A DNA stretch of 22,772 bases from JACDBD01 sp050743385 (GCA_050743385.1 JBOGFJ010000303.1:1-22772); one strand, 5' to 3'. Counted from the first letter of the stretch, positions 12,951 through 20,677 are shown. Translations and numbers: made by a program. Notes: generated from the sequence alone by a model not told the origin.

Positions 12951-14987
12951 TCACGACCGGCAGGGCTGGGCGTCGCAGGGATCGGTGAGCACGCCGTCGG
13001 TCTGGAGGAAGTCCGAAGCCATGAGCACGGCCGGGATCGTCGTCGTGATGAGCCCGTGCGGATCGGAACCCTCCGACGGCGCCACGTTCTCGACCGGCGG
13101 GGCGGGCGTGCCGTAGTCCCACACGACGAGCGCGCTGCCGTCGAAGGGCAGCTCGGGTACGGGATCGATGCCGAAGAAGGGCTCCACCGCGGTGGATCGT
13201 CCGGGCGCGAGCGCGGGCTCGCGGATGCGGGCGCCAATGGTGCGGGCGAGCACCTCGGTCGACACGTTGGCGACCTGGAAGTCGCCGAACGCCTCGAACA
13301 GCAGGACCTTCTTGGCGCGCGTGCCGTCGTAGGGATCGCGGGTGAGGTGCTGGGCGTAGGCGTTGTTCTCGCCCCGGTCCCACAGCATCTGGATGACCCC
13401 GAGCAGCACCGTGCGGTCGACGGCATCGGGGTAGCCGTCGGCCAGGACGGGCGCGAACGGAGCGAACTGGTCACTGCGGTCGAGCAGGAGCGAGTAGTTG
13501 ATGCCGGGTACGGCGAGGAACGCGCGCTCCCAATCGGTGGCGACCGCGCTGGTCGCGCCGCCGAGGATGCCACCCTGGCTGCCACCGACGAAGAAGATCT
13601 GCGACTCGTCGACGACCCCCTGACCGGTGGCGTCCTGGAACGCGGGGTCGCTCACGAGACCGTCGTCGGCGCGGAGGAGCCGGCCGAGCACGAGGAAGTT
13701 GAGGTGGGACTGCTGGAGCCGGTCGGGCACCGCCCGCCACAACGTGAGCTCCTGGATCGCTCCGGCCAGGAACTCGAGGTCGCCCTCGCTCATCCCGATC
13801 CAGTCGGTGCCGCAGAAGCCCGCGTTCACGTTGGCGGCGAGCAGCCCGATGTCGACGGTCTGCTCGGCGCTGCCGAGGAGGCCGTGCCCGAACAGGCCCC
13901 AGCGGGCGGGCTCGTCGCCGGTGGCGGCCGTCGGCACCGTGCACACGAAGTTGGCTGTGACGGTGCCGTTGCGCTCGGGCAGGGGGTCGTCGTCGCCCTC
14001 GCCGTTGTTCAGGTGGGCGCCGGGGCCGCCGTCGCCGGTGAGGTAGCTCGGCACCTCGTAGGAGCCGCGCACGACACGCGCCGGGCCCGCCTCTTCGACC
14101 GCATCGACGGTGAACTCGGGCGCGCCGTCGGCGAGCGCTTCGAAGGCGTCGTCGCGCATGTGCAGGAGGCGTTCCGACAGTGACTCCCGGCTGGCGACGG
14201 TGAAGTCCCACGCCAGCCACAGGTCGTCGCGCTCGATCCCGGCGTCTTCGAGGTCGGCGAACACCCTCTCCATCGCGGGCCGGCGCGCTTCGAGCTCGTC
14301 GTTCCCGGTGTCGAGGCGCTCGCGGTAGGCGCGGAACGCGTCGCCGGGCGGGATGGCCTCGCCGCCGCCGTCGACGAAGCCGCGCAGCGCGACAACGTGA
14401 CGGTGTCCCTCCACCAGGCTGGTGGCGGGCCGCACGATCAGGATCTGGGCGTCGTCGGCGGGCACGCTCGCGTCGAGCTCGGCCCACAACGGCACGCGCT
14501 CGCCGGTCTCGGTGTCGACGAGGACGACGGCCGAGTCGGGCTCGAGCGACGCCCCGATGTCGGTGACGGGAGGCACGCCCGACGCCGCCGGATCGAGGCC
14601 CGGCACGGCGGTCATGATCTTCGGGCCGGGGCTGAAACCGTCGTTACGGTTCCACTCGGTCGGGTCGATGCGCACACCGTCGGCGTTGGCCGGCATCGCC
14701 GCCGCGCGGAAGCGCACCCGCCGGCCGGTCGGGGTGTCTGCATCGGCGACGGTGAAGAAGTCGCTCGGGAACGGCAGGAGACAGTGGGTCGGATCGAGGG
14801 CGTCGCAGGTGCCGGGACGATCGGCCTCGACCGCGAGGTCGCCCGCCAGCTCGACCTGCTCGGCGGCGGCGCCCGGGTCGCCGTCGCCGCCATCGCTGCA
14901 GCCGGCGAGGCCGGCGAGGCCGATGGCGGCACCCAGCAGCGCCGCCGCCCACGTGCGCACCCTGACGCCCCCCGATTGATGCCTCAC
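12951..14987 (-). CDS. Secreted lipoprotein, predicted alpha/beta-hydrolase
   Basis: This 678-residue protein has a lipoprotein signal peptide. Basic residues (VRVRTW) are followed by a hydrophobic core and the lipobox LAGC with C30. An acidic Gly-rich stretch then precedes the mature domain. LPFPSDFFT (71-79) near the start recalls the N-terminal region of large extracellular lipases. FGHGLLGSAEQ (366-376) and the nucleophile elbow G-G-S470-Q-G-G indicate an alpha/beta-hydrolase core. The C-terminus carries two Cys in DPCDAQPC. The GTG start is preceded at 6 nt by AAATGT. It acts on the outer face of the membrane; the substrate is not evident. It is divergent from the two-TM paralog at 15080. 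Confidence 0.75.
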   Translation of the reverse strand: MRHQSGGVRVRTWAAALLGAAIGLAGLAGCSDGGDGDPGAAAEQVELAGDLAVEADRPGTCDALDPTHCLLPFPSDFFTVADADTPTGRRVRFRAAAMPANADGVRIDPTEWNRNDGFSPGPKIMTAVPGLDPAASGVPPVTDIGASLEPDSAVVLVDTETGERVPLWAELDASVPADDAQILIVRPATSLVEGHRHVVALRGFVDGGGEAIPPGDAFRAYRERLDTGNDELEARRPAMERVFADLEDAGIERDDLWLAWDFTVASRESLSERLLHMRDDAFEALADGAPEFTVDAVEEAGPARVVRGSYEVPSYLTGDGGPGAHLNNGEGDDDPLPERNGTVTANFVCTVPTAATGDEPARWGLFGHGLLGSAEQTVDIGLLAANVNAGFCGTDWIGMSEGDLEFLAGAIQELTLWRAVPDRLQQSHLNFLVLGRLLRADDGLVSDPAFQDATGQGVVDESQIFFVGGSQGGILGGATSAVATDWERAFLAVPGINYSLLLDRSDQFAPFAPVLADGYPDAVDRTVLLGVIQMLWDRGENNAYAQHLTRDPYDGTRAKKVLLFEAFGDFQVANVSTEVLARTIGARIREPALAPGRSTAVEPFFGIDPVPELPFDGSALVVWDYGTPAPPVENVAPSEGSDPHGLITTTIPAVLMASDFLQTDGVLTDPCDAQPCRS

Positions 14988-14993
14988 CGCCGA

Positions 14994-14999
14994 ACATTT
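14994..14999 (-). promoter_or_regulatory. Putative leaderless -10 (AAATGT)
   Basis: Minus-strand AAATGT (nAnnnT) ends 6 nt before the GTG at 14987. It lies in a locally AT-rich patch, GCAAAATGTTC, that stands out against the GC-rich surroundings. Confidence 0.35.
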
Positions 15000-15030
15000 T
15001 GCCCGCGCCGTGCAACCAGTGCCCGGGGCT

Positions 15031-15051
15031 GGGGAAAACGCGCGTTTCCCC
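15031..15051. promoter_or_regulatory. AT-rich inverted repeat in divergent gap
   Basis: GGGGAAA (15031-15037) and TTTCCCC (15045-15051) flank a 7-nt ACGCGCG centre, and AAACGCGCGTTT inside is itself a perfect 12-bp palindrome. The site lies between the lipoprotein hydrolase and the two-TM paralog A, upstream of both, where an operator would be expected. Confidence 0.35.
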
Positions 15052-15067
15052 TGGCCAGCAGGGTCGG

Positions 15068-15073
15068 TAGCAT
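15068..15073 (+). promoter_or_regulatory. Putative leaderless -10 (TAGCAT)
   Basis: TAGCAT ends 6 nt before the GTG at 15080, and there is no Shine-Dalgarno in between. The inverted repeat at 15031-15051 covers the expected -35 area. Confidence 0.5.
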
Positions 15074-15079
15074 CGCGGC

Positions 15080-15892
15080 GTGGCAGGTAGCAGACTCGCC
15101 GGCGTCGTCGGCGCCGCCGCGTGCGTCAGCGTGGCGTCGCTGGTGCTGGCCCAGCTGATCTCCCATCACGGCGTGGTGTCGGTGCTGTTCGTCGTCTTCC
15201 TCCTCGGCACGTTCACGCTCCTGGCCGGCGCGGTCTTCACCTCCGAGCAGTGGGTGCAGGGTGTATGGGCCACGCGCGAGTCGTGGTCGCAGGGCCCGCG
15301 CAAGCGACTGGGCCGGCGGGTGCTCCTCGCCGTGCGCGCCGGCCTGGCCCGCATCGGGCGAACGACGCGGGCGGGGGTTGCGCGAATTCGGCTCGCGCTC
15401 ACGGGCGAGGGTCGCCGGCGTGCCTTCGAGGCGCTCAGGCGCGTGAGTCGTGACGCACTCGACTCGCTCGGACTCCCTCTCGAACAACCACCAGTCGTGT
15501 CCGAACACGCGCACGCGCCCTCGAGTCGGCGCGCGGTGTTGCGTCATCGGAGAGGTGAGGAACGGCGGCGCACGTTCATGCCCGCTGAGTACCGCACCAC
15601 GCGTGACGCGCTCGAGAAGGCGACTGCGGCGGCGAAGGCACGCAACGCCGCGTTGCGAGGGCACTGCGCGCCCTTCGAGGAGGCCGACGCCGCGCCGGCA
15701 GCCGAGCACACGCCGTCGGGGCAGCGCGCCGCGTCGCACCATCCGAATGTCGACACCAACACGCTGCGGCGGGCGTTCACCACGAGGCGGAGCCGGGCGG
15801 CACGCGAAGCGCTCAAGAAGGCCGGTCACACGGCGCTCGTGAGCGCGATGGGCATCCTTCCCGACCGGAGCGGCTCGGTCTCCACCAGGTAG
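15080..15892 (+). CDS. Two-TM protein with Arg/Ala-rich tail (paralog A)
   Basis: This 270-residue protein has two N-terminal membrane segments, at about 6-26 and 31-53. The second reads VVFLLGTFTLLAGAVF. A long basic cytoplasmic tail follows. The protein is clearly related to the one at 16474: TM2 matches IVFLVATLTVLAGGLAYS, and IRLALTGEGRRRAFEALRR matches LEAALTPERRHALLTALG. In the tail, similar motifs of the form (T/S)-R-x-A-L recur (RDALDSL, RDALEKA, REALKKA). An internal stretch, RRAVLRHRRGEERRRTF, is dense in Arg. By the positive-inside rule both ends are cytoplasmic. A DNA- or RNA-associating or scaffold role is conceivable; the family is not recognised. The GTG start is supported by TAGCAT 6 nt upstream. 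Confidence 0.7.
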   Translation: MAGSRLAGVVGAAACVSVASLVLAQLISHHGVVSVLFVVFLLGTFTLLAGAVFTSEQWVQGVWATRESWSQGPRKRLGRRVLLAVRAGLARIGRTTRAGVARIRLALTGEGRRRAFEALRRVSRDALDSLGLPLEQPPVVSEHAHAPSSRRAVLRHRRGEERRRTFMPAEYRTTRDALEKATAAAKARNAALRGHCAPFEEADAAPAAEHTPSGQRAASHHPNVDTNTLRRAFTTRRSRAAREALKKAGHTALVSAMGILPDRSGSVSTR

Positions 15893-15943
15893 GCCGGTTC
15901 CTCGACCGGGGTCCGACCCGCGCCTACGCTCGGGCAGATCTCG

Positions 15944-16432
15944 TTGCTCCGAAGCCCCTCTCGGCGCGCGCTCCTGCTCGTCGCCATGACCGCAGTCGCC
16001 GCCGGCTGCGTCCTACCCGCGCCGCCGACCGGCGCGGACGACATCCCCTGCCCGGTGACAGGCACCGTCGGGTTCCGGAACGACTTCGGCGAGGCGCGAG
16101 CGGGCGGCCGTACGCACGAGGGAGTCGACGTCTTCGCTCCCCGCGGTCGCACCAACGTCGCCGTCGTCGACGGCACGATCGTCCACCGGTTCGACCCGGC
16201 TGGCGGGAACACCATCTGGCTCACCGGCAAAGACGCGACGCGCTACGTGTACGCACACCTCGACGGGTACGCCGGCCCGCCGCGCATGGTCACCGCCGGT
16301 GACGTGATCGGCTACACGGGCGACAGCGGCAACGCCCAGGGCACGCACACGCACTTCGAGATCCGTCCGAACGGTGGATCGGCCGAAAATCCCTACACCA
16401 CGCTGGTCGAGGCCTGCCCGAGCCGCACCTGA
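15944..16432 (+). CDS. M23 (LytM-type) peptidase-like lipoprotein
   Basis: This protein of about 162 residues has a signal peptide ending in the lipobox AAGC (C22). The mature part is essentially only the LytM/M23 domain. All catalytic and zinc residues are present: H58-x3-D62 in THEGVDVFAP, H105 in YVYAHLDGY, and H135-x-H137 in GTHTHFEIRP. It should be an active zinc endopeptidase on peptidoglycan cross-bridges, anchored to the outer face of the membrane. The start is uncertain. TTG 15944 gives a good signal peptide, while TACGCT at 15925-15930 would place a leaderless start at an in-frame ATC at 15938. It is bracketed by the two related two-TM genes on the same strand. Confidence 0.85.
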   Translation: MLRSPSRRALLLVAMTAVAAGCVLPAPPTGADDIPCPVTGTVGFRNDFGEARAGGRTHEGVDVFAPRGRTNVAVVDGTIVHRFDPAGGNTIWLTGKDATRYVYAHLDGYAGPPRMVTAGDVIGYTGDSGNAQGTHTHFEIRPNGGSAENPYTTLVEACPSRT

Positions 16433-16443
16433 TTCGAGGTTTG

Positions 16444-16467
16444 CCGACGGCGCTTCGTCGGTACGGT
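16444..16467 (+). promoter_or_regulatory. Hairpin abutting a leaderless -10 (TACGGT)
   Basis: CCGACG (16444-16449) and CGTCGG (16456-16461) form a 6-bp stem with a 6-nt loop, 12 nt after the M23 stop. TACGGT (16462-16467) follows at once and ends 6 nt before the ATG at 16474. The repeat may end the M23 transcript, act as an operator in the -10/-35 spacer of paralog B, or both. Confidence 0.45.
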
Positions 16468-16473
16468 GAGGCC

Positions 16474-17103
16474 ATGGCACGGTATCTCATCGGTGGTGTG
16501 GTCTGCGCGGCGGCAGGTGTCGGCGTCGGCGCATTGCTGATCGCCAACCGGATCTCGAGTGGGGGCGATCGACCAGCGGTGCTGGTCGCGCTCTACATCG
16601 TGTTCCTCGTGGCCACACTCACGGTCCTGGCCGGTGGCCTCGCGTACTCGCAGACGTCGGTCGACCAGCTGGCCGCTGCTCGGGCGGCGCCGCCGCGCCG
16701 CTCACTGCGGGCCGCGACCATGCGAATGGGGAAGCGAGTAGGACGGCAGGCCGGGGTAGCGGCGCGCCATGGCGCCACCTTCGCCGCCCGGACGTCACGC
16801 GTCGCAGCGCTCATGTCACGCGCCGGCGCCCGGCAGCTCGGCGCGGGCACCGGCCGGCTCCGAGCGCAGCTGGAGGCTGCGCTCACTCCCGAGCGACGCC
16901 ACGCCCTGCTCACCGCGCTGGGGCTCGAGGAACCCGCGGGAGCGGACGGCGCCACCGCACCGGCGCGCCCGGCAGCGCGGCGCTACGCGGCGGCCCACGC
17001 CCGCAGGAAGGTCCCGGCCACGTCTGCGGTCACCCGCCGGTACAACGCCTTCGAGGCGGGACGGGGCGCGCGTTCACGGGTCGCGCGCGCGGCGTCTCGA
17101 TAA
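16474..17103 (+). CDS. Two-TM protein with Arg/Ala-rich tail (paralog B)
   Basis: This 209-residue protein is a shorter relative of the product at 15080. TM1 is at about 3-24 (LIGGVVCAAAGVGVGALLI) and TM2 at about 35-57 (LYIVFLVATLTVLAGGLAYS), followed by a basic, alanine-rich helical tail (MRMGKRVGRQAGVAARHGAT). The ALTPERRHALLTALGLEEP block aligns with paralog A. The final 40 residues are again Arg-rich (ARRYAAAHARRKVPATSAVT). The frame is open 11 codons upstream to a TTG, but the ATG is chosen for the TACGGT hexamer 6 nt ahead and for the clean membrane start MARYLIGG. The predicted topology is both ends in the cytoplasm. Function unknown. Confidence 0.7.
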   Translation: MARYLIGGVVCAAAGVGVGALLIANRISSGGDRPAVLVALYIVFLVATLTVLAGGLAYSQTSVDQLAAARAAPPRRSLRAATMRMGKRVGRQAGVAARHGATFAARTSRVAALMSRAGARQLGAGTGRLRAQLEAALTPERRHALLTALGLEEPAGADGATAPARPAARRYAAAHARRKVPATSAVTRRYNAFEAGRGARSRVARAASR

Positions 17104-17119
17104 CCCCCAGCGTGTTCTT

Positions 17120-19657
17120 CTAGCCGCGGACGGTCTTGGTCTCCGTCGCTTCGGCGTCGATCTGACCGTCGGTCCAGGCGACGGTGCGCCACTGCTTCGC
17201 CGAGAAGCGCTCGGTGGCTTCGAGGTACTGCGGGTCGGCGCGGGCTTCGGTATTGGAGTAGGTCAGGAAGACGCGGGCCTCGGGACCATCGTCGGTGAAC
17301 GCCAGCGCCAACAGGAACGAGGTGCCGCCGGCGATCAGGTAGCCGGTGTGCTCGTCCACCCTCACCAGCGACGACGTGGGCGTGACGAGCTCGCGCTCCA
17401 CCGCCTCCAGCGCCGGGTCGAGGATCGAGGCTCCGCTGAAGCCGACGACGTTCGTCGTGCCGTCGAAGCCGTTGCCGCCGTGGATCGGCACCCTCGTGCC
17501 GTTGCGCAGCGCGAACTGCACGTCGCCGAGGGGGGCGTCCACGGGCACGCCCGCGACCTCGAGCGTCTGCACCGCGCGCGCCAGCAGCTCGAGTATCGGG
17601 TCGGCACCGCCCGCGGGGGGGACGGTCAGGCCGCCGGGTGTCTCGATCGGCCGCTCCGGATCGAAGGGCTCGGCCCACAACGGCCCCGCTTCGCGCAGGT
17701 CTCTCGGCTCCAGCTGGACCAGCATCTCCCGCCAGACGGGCGGGCCCGCCCGGTCGACGTCGTACACCCCGTCCCAGGCCGCGAGCACGTCACACGCGGC
17801 CGCGACGTCGACAGCGGCCGCGGGCAGGCCGGGCACGTCGTCGTCACCGGCGAGCTCGGGCACGTCGACGCTGGTCGCGGGCTCGCAGCGCGCCACCACC
17901 TCGTCGAGCAGCGCCCTCGACGTGTATCCCCGGTTCTGCAGTGCGGCGTCGGCGAGCTCGTCGAGCGTGAAGTCGCCGTCTTTGCCCGCGGGGCCGTCGG
18001 CCGACGTGTCGTCCAACACGACCGCGTTCTCGCGCGTGCGAGGCGTACGGGCCGTCCGTTGGCGCCCATGGAGCAGCGAGTAGTCGCCCTCGAGCACCTC
18101 GGTCGCGTGCGGCACCCAGAACGAGTCGTTGGCGTTGAAGACGTAGTCGTCGCGCTCCACGACCGGCATGTCACGGTAAGGAACCAAACCGGGATCGCGC
18201 GCGCCGCTCTCGTCGACCCACTCGAACCGCGGATCGGATCCATCGAGCAGGACCGCGCCCTGGTCCGCGGCCAGCGCGACCAAGCCGTCCGACTCGCGCG
18301 AGTCCTCGTAGGCGGCGATCGCCTCGTCGGAGAGGTTCGGTGTGGCCGATGTGTCGGCATACCACGCCCGTCCGTCCTTCGACACCGCGATCGTGTTGAA
18401 CAGCGGAACGCCCTGCACCTCGCGGTGCACGTCGACGAACTCGTCGAAGTCGTCGGCGCCGAGCATGCCGAGGTACTGGTCGGCGAACTCGTCGTTGTCG
18501 AGATTGGCGTCGCGGAACGTGAGCGCGATCTCCTCGGTCCATCCCACGCCGGGGAAGTCGATCATCCAGCCGTAGTGGCTCGCCCACAGCGTGCGGGTCA
18601 CCGGTTCCATCGTGCCGTCGTCGCGCAGCACCTCGACGGTGATCTCGGTGGGCGTCATCTCGCGCTGCTCGTCGCCGTAGCGGTAGGTCGTCGGCGCTCC
18701 GGGCACGAGCTCGAGGCGGTAGGCCGTGAACCGATTGCCGGCCGACACGGTGTGGGTCCAGCCGAACTCCTCGGTGAAACCGATCCCGATGCCCGGCAGG
18801 CCGGAGAGCTGGGCGCCGTAGATGTCGAGCTCGCCGGGCACCGTCAGGTGGGACTCCCAGAACCGCCGCTCGCCCTCCCACGGGAAGTGCGGGTTGGCCA
18901 GGAGCAACCCGCCCCCTTCGGCCGACCGGTCGGCGCCGATCGCCCACCCGTTCGACGCGATCTGACCGGCGGGCCGCCCACCGCCGGCCGAGGTGGCAGC
19001 AGCCTCGTTGCCCGGCGGCGCCGCCGATGGTGCGGGCGGCTGTGCGGTGGCGATGAAGTCGGCGAGCACCCCGCTGCTCGCGCTCAACGCGACCGAGCGG
19101 GCGTAGGCGTACACCTCGACCGGCTCGATCGGGCGTACCCACGGCGCGCCCGCGCACCAGCCGGCCAGGTCGTCGGTGCCGGTGTCCTCGAGGTGTGCGT
19201 TCCAGCCGTCGGTGAACGCGGTGAGGAGCTCGACCACCTCGGGCGACGCGTCCGGCCAGTCGGCCGACGCCCGGTCGAAGATGCCGATGGCCCGCCACGC
19301 GATGTCGGAGTCGACGTTGGCGTCGCCCTCGCCCGGTCCGAACGAGCGGGCGCGCTCCCCCCGGATCTTCACGACCTGGTCGGCGAGGTCGCAGGCGCGG
19401 TCCTCGCCGCTCGCCCAGCCCTGGCCGAACGCGACGTCGGCCATCGAGTCACCCGTGATGTGGGGCACACCGCCTTCGGTGCGGCGGATGACCGCCTCGT
19501 AGGTGTCGCCGCGCCCGACGGCCTCGCCGTCCGGCTCGACGTCGCCCGCCGAGTCTCCGCTCCCGCTCGTGCAGGCGGCGGCGATCGCGAGGCCGGCCGC
19601 GCACGCCACGATCCGGTGGACGCGAGATGCCCTCCCGCCCCTGCCGCGCTCCGCCAT
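17120..19657 (-). CDS. Penicillin acylase family lipoprotein (Ntn hydrolase)
   Basis: This 845-residue precursor has a lipoprotein signal (lipobox AAAC, C29) and the order alpha chain, linker, beta chain. The beta-chain nucleophile is S235 in GQIASNGWAIG, matching the SNxWA motif where autocleavage occurs. The 25 residues just before it (about 206-230) are Pro/Ala/Gly-rich, as expected for an excised linker. LLLANPHFPW, SAGNRFTAYRLEL and YVFNANDSFW are the usual beta-chain motifs. The family hydrolyses amides such as acyl-homoserine lactones, acyl-peptides or beta-lactam side chains; which one applies here is unknown. ATG 19657 is chosen because TACGGT ends 7 nt upstream; the in-frame GTGs at 19666 and 19663 overlap that element. 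It should be membrane-anchored outside the cell. Confidence 0.9.
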   Translation of the reverse strand: MAERGRGGRASRVHRIVACAAGLAIAAACTSGSGDSAGDVEPDGEAVGRGDTYEAVIRRTEGGVPHITGDSMADVAFGQGWASGEDRACDLADQVVKIRGERARSFGPGEGDANVDSDIAWRAIGIFDRASADWPDASPEVVELLTAFTDGWNAHLEDTGTDDLAGWCAGAPWVRPIEPVEVYAYARSVALSASSGVLADFIATAQPPAPSAAPPGNEAAATSAGGGRPAGQIASNGWAIGADRSAEGGGLLLANPHFPWEGERRFWESHLTVPGELDIYGAQLSGLPGIGIGFTEEFGWTHTVSAGNRFTAYRLELVPGAPTTYRYGDEQREMTPTEITVEVLRDDGTMEPVTRTLWASHYGWMIDFPGVGWTEEIALTFRDANLDNDEFADQYLGMLGADDFDEFVDVHREVQGVPLFNTIAVSKDGRAWYADTSATPNLSDEAIAAYEDSRESDGLVALAADQGAVLLDGSDPRFEWVDESGARDPGLVPYRDMPVVERDDYVFNANDSFWVPHATEVLEGDYSLLHGRQRTARTPRTRENAVVLDDTSADGPAGKDGDFTLDELADAALQNRGYTSRALLDEVVARCEPATSVDVPELAGDDDVPGLPAAAVDVAAACDVLAAWDGVYDVDRAGPPVWREMLVQLEPRDLREAGPLWAEPFDPERPIETPGGLTVPPAGGADPILELLARAVQTLEVAGVPVDAPLGDVQFALRNGTRVPIHGGNGFDGTTNVVGFSGASILDPALEAVERELVTPTSSLVRVDEHTGYLIAGGTSFLLALAFTDDGPEARVFLTYSNTEARADPQYLEATERFSAKQWRTVAWTDGQIDAEATETKTVRG

Positions 19658-19664
19658 CGTCACC

Positions 19665-19720
19665 ACCGTATCGAGGAGATCGCGGTCGGGCTGGCGCGCC
19701 GGTCACGCTCCTGGCAGCGT
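19665..19720. promoter_or_regulatory. Divergent promoters of acylase and SDR genes
   Basis: On the minus strand TACGGT (19670-19665) ends 7 nt before ATG 19657. On the plus strand CAGCGT (19715-19720, nAnnnT) ends 6 nt before GTG 19727. Only 69 bp separate the start codons, so the two promoters must overlap at their -35 regions. Confidence 0.4.
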
Positions 19721-19726
19721 GGCGGC

Positions 19727-20677
19727 GTGACCGGATGGACGGCCGCCGACATCCCCGACCAGTCGGGACGCACCGTGCTCGTGACGGGTGCGAGCAGCGG
19801 ACTTGGCCTGCGGTCGGCCGAGGCGCTCGCGCGCGCCGGTGCCACCGTGCTGCTCGGGTGCCGTAATCCCGACAAGGGCGCCGCGGCCCGCGAGCAGGTG
19901 CGCGCGGCCGCGACCGGCCCCGAACCGGCGGTGGTGGCGCTCGATCTCGCCGACCTCGACTCCGTGCGGTCGTGTGCGCGCGGCCTGGCCGACACGGTCG
20001 ACCGTCTCGACGTGCTCATGAACAACGCCGGCGTGATGGCGATCCCCCTCAACCGCAGCGCGCAGGGGTTCGAGGCGCAGTTCGCGACCAACCACCTGGG
20101 CCACTTCGCGCTCACCGCCCAGCTGCTCCCGTTGATGGATACGGATGGTCCGCGCGTCGTCACGACGTCGTCGATGGCCCACCGAATGGGCCGCATGCGT
20201 TGGGACGATCTCAACTGGGAACGCGGTTACGGCAAATGGCGTGCCTACGGCCAGTCGAAGCTGGCGAATCTGCTGTTCACGTTCGAGCTCGATCGACGGG
20301 CGCGCGCCGCCGGGCTCGGGCTGCTGGGGACCGCCGCCCACCCCGGCTACGCGGCGACGCACCTGCAAGCGGCGGGGCCGGAGCAGAGTGGGAGCCGCTT
20401 CATGCTGCGCGCCAGCGAGGCGAGCAACCGGATCGTCGCCCAGAGCGACGTCATGGGCGCGCTCCCCCAGCTGTACGCGGCGACCATGGCCGACGTTCGC
20501 GGCGGCGAGTACTTCGGCCCTGACCGCCTCTTCGAGCAGCGCGGCCATCCCAAGCGGGTCGGGACCAGCAGAGCGGCGCGCGACGAGGCCGACGCCCGCC
20601 GGCTCTGGGAGGTGTCGGAGCGCCTCACGGGCGTCGCGTTCGACCTCACCGCCGGGCGCGAGCCGACCGCCGGGTAG
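19727..20677 (+). CDS. Short-chain dehydrogenase/reductase (retinol dehydrogenase-like)
   Basis: This 316-residue NAD(P)-dependent oxidoreductase has the cofactor motif TGASSGLG (20-27), NNAG (99-102), the catalytic Ser near 148 in VVTTSSMAH, and Y174-x3-K178 in YGQSK. The layout (SGRTVLVTGASSGLG, then ATNHLGHFALT) matches the retinol dehydrogenase/WW-domain oxidoreductase-like SDRs common in actinobacteria. CRNPDK after strand 2 suggests an Arg that would favour NADPH. GTG 19727 is used because the SDR fold begins there; the same frame is open for nearly 3 kb upstream, but that part is antisense to the acylase. Substrate unknown. Confidence 0.92.
   Translation: MTGWTAADIPDQSGRTVLVTGASSGLGLRSAEALARAGATVLLGCRNPDKGAAAREQVRAAATGPEPAVVALDLADLDSVRSCARGLADTVDRLDVLMNNAGVMAIPLNRSAQGFEAQFATNHLGHFALTAQLLPLMDTDGPRVVTTSSMAHRMGRMRWDDLNWERGYGKWRAYGQSKLANLLFTFELDRRARAAGLGLLGTAAHPGYAATHLQAAGPEQSGSRFMLRASEASNRIVAQSDVMGALPQLYAATMADVRGGEYFGPDRLFEQRGHPKRVGTSRAARDEADARRLWEVSERLTGVAFDLTAGREPTAG

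Noticed and set aside
15894..15909. CCGGT/ACCGG hairpin after paralog A
   Set aside because: A 5-bp stem with a 6-nt loop and no T-run is expected many times by chance in DNA this GC-rich.
16769..19726. Very long plus-strand open frame (total 1302 codons) joined to the SDR gene
   Set aside because: It is antisense to the penicillin acylase and reads as Arg/Gly/Val-rich sequence with no domain. Only the part from GTG 19727 has SDR motifs. It is a by-product of high third-position GC.
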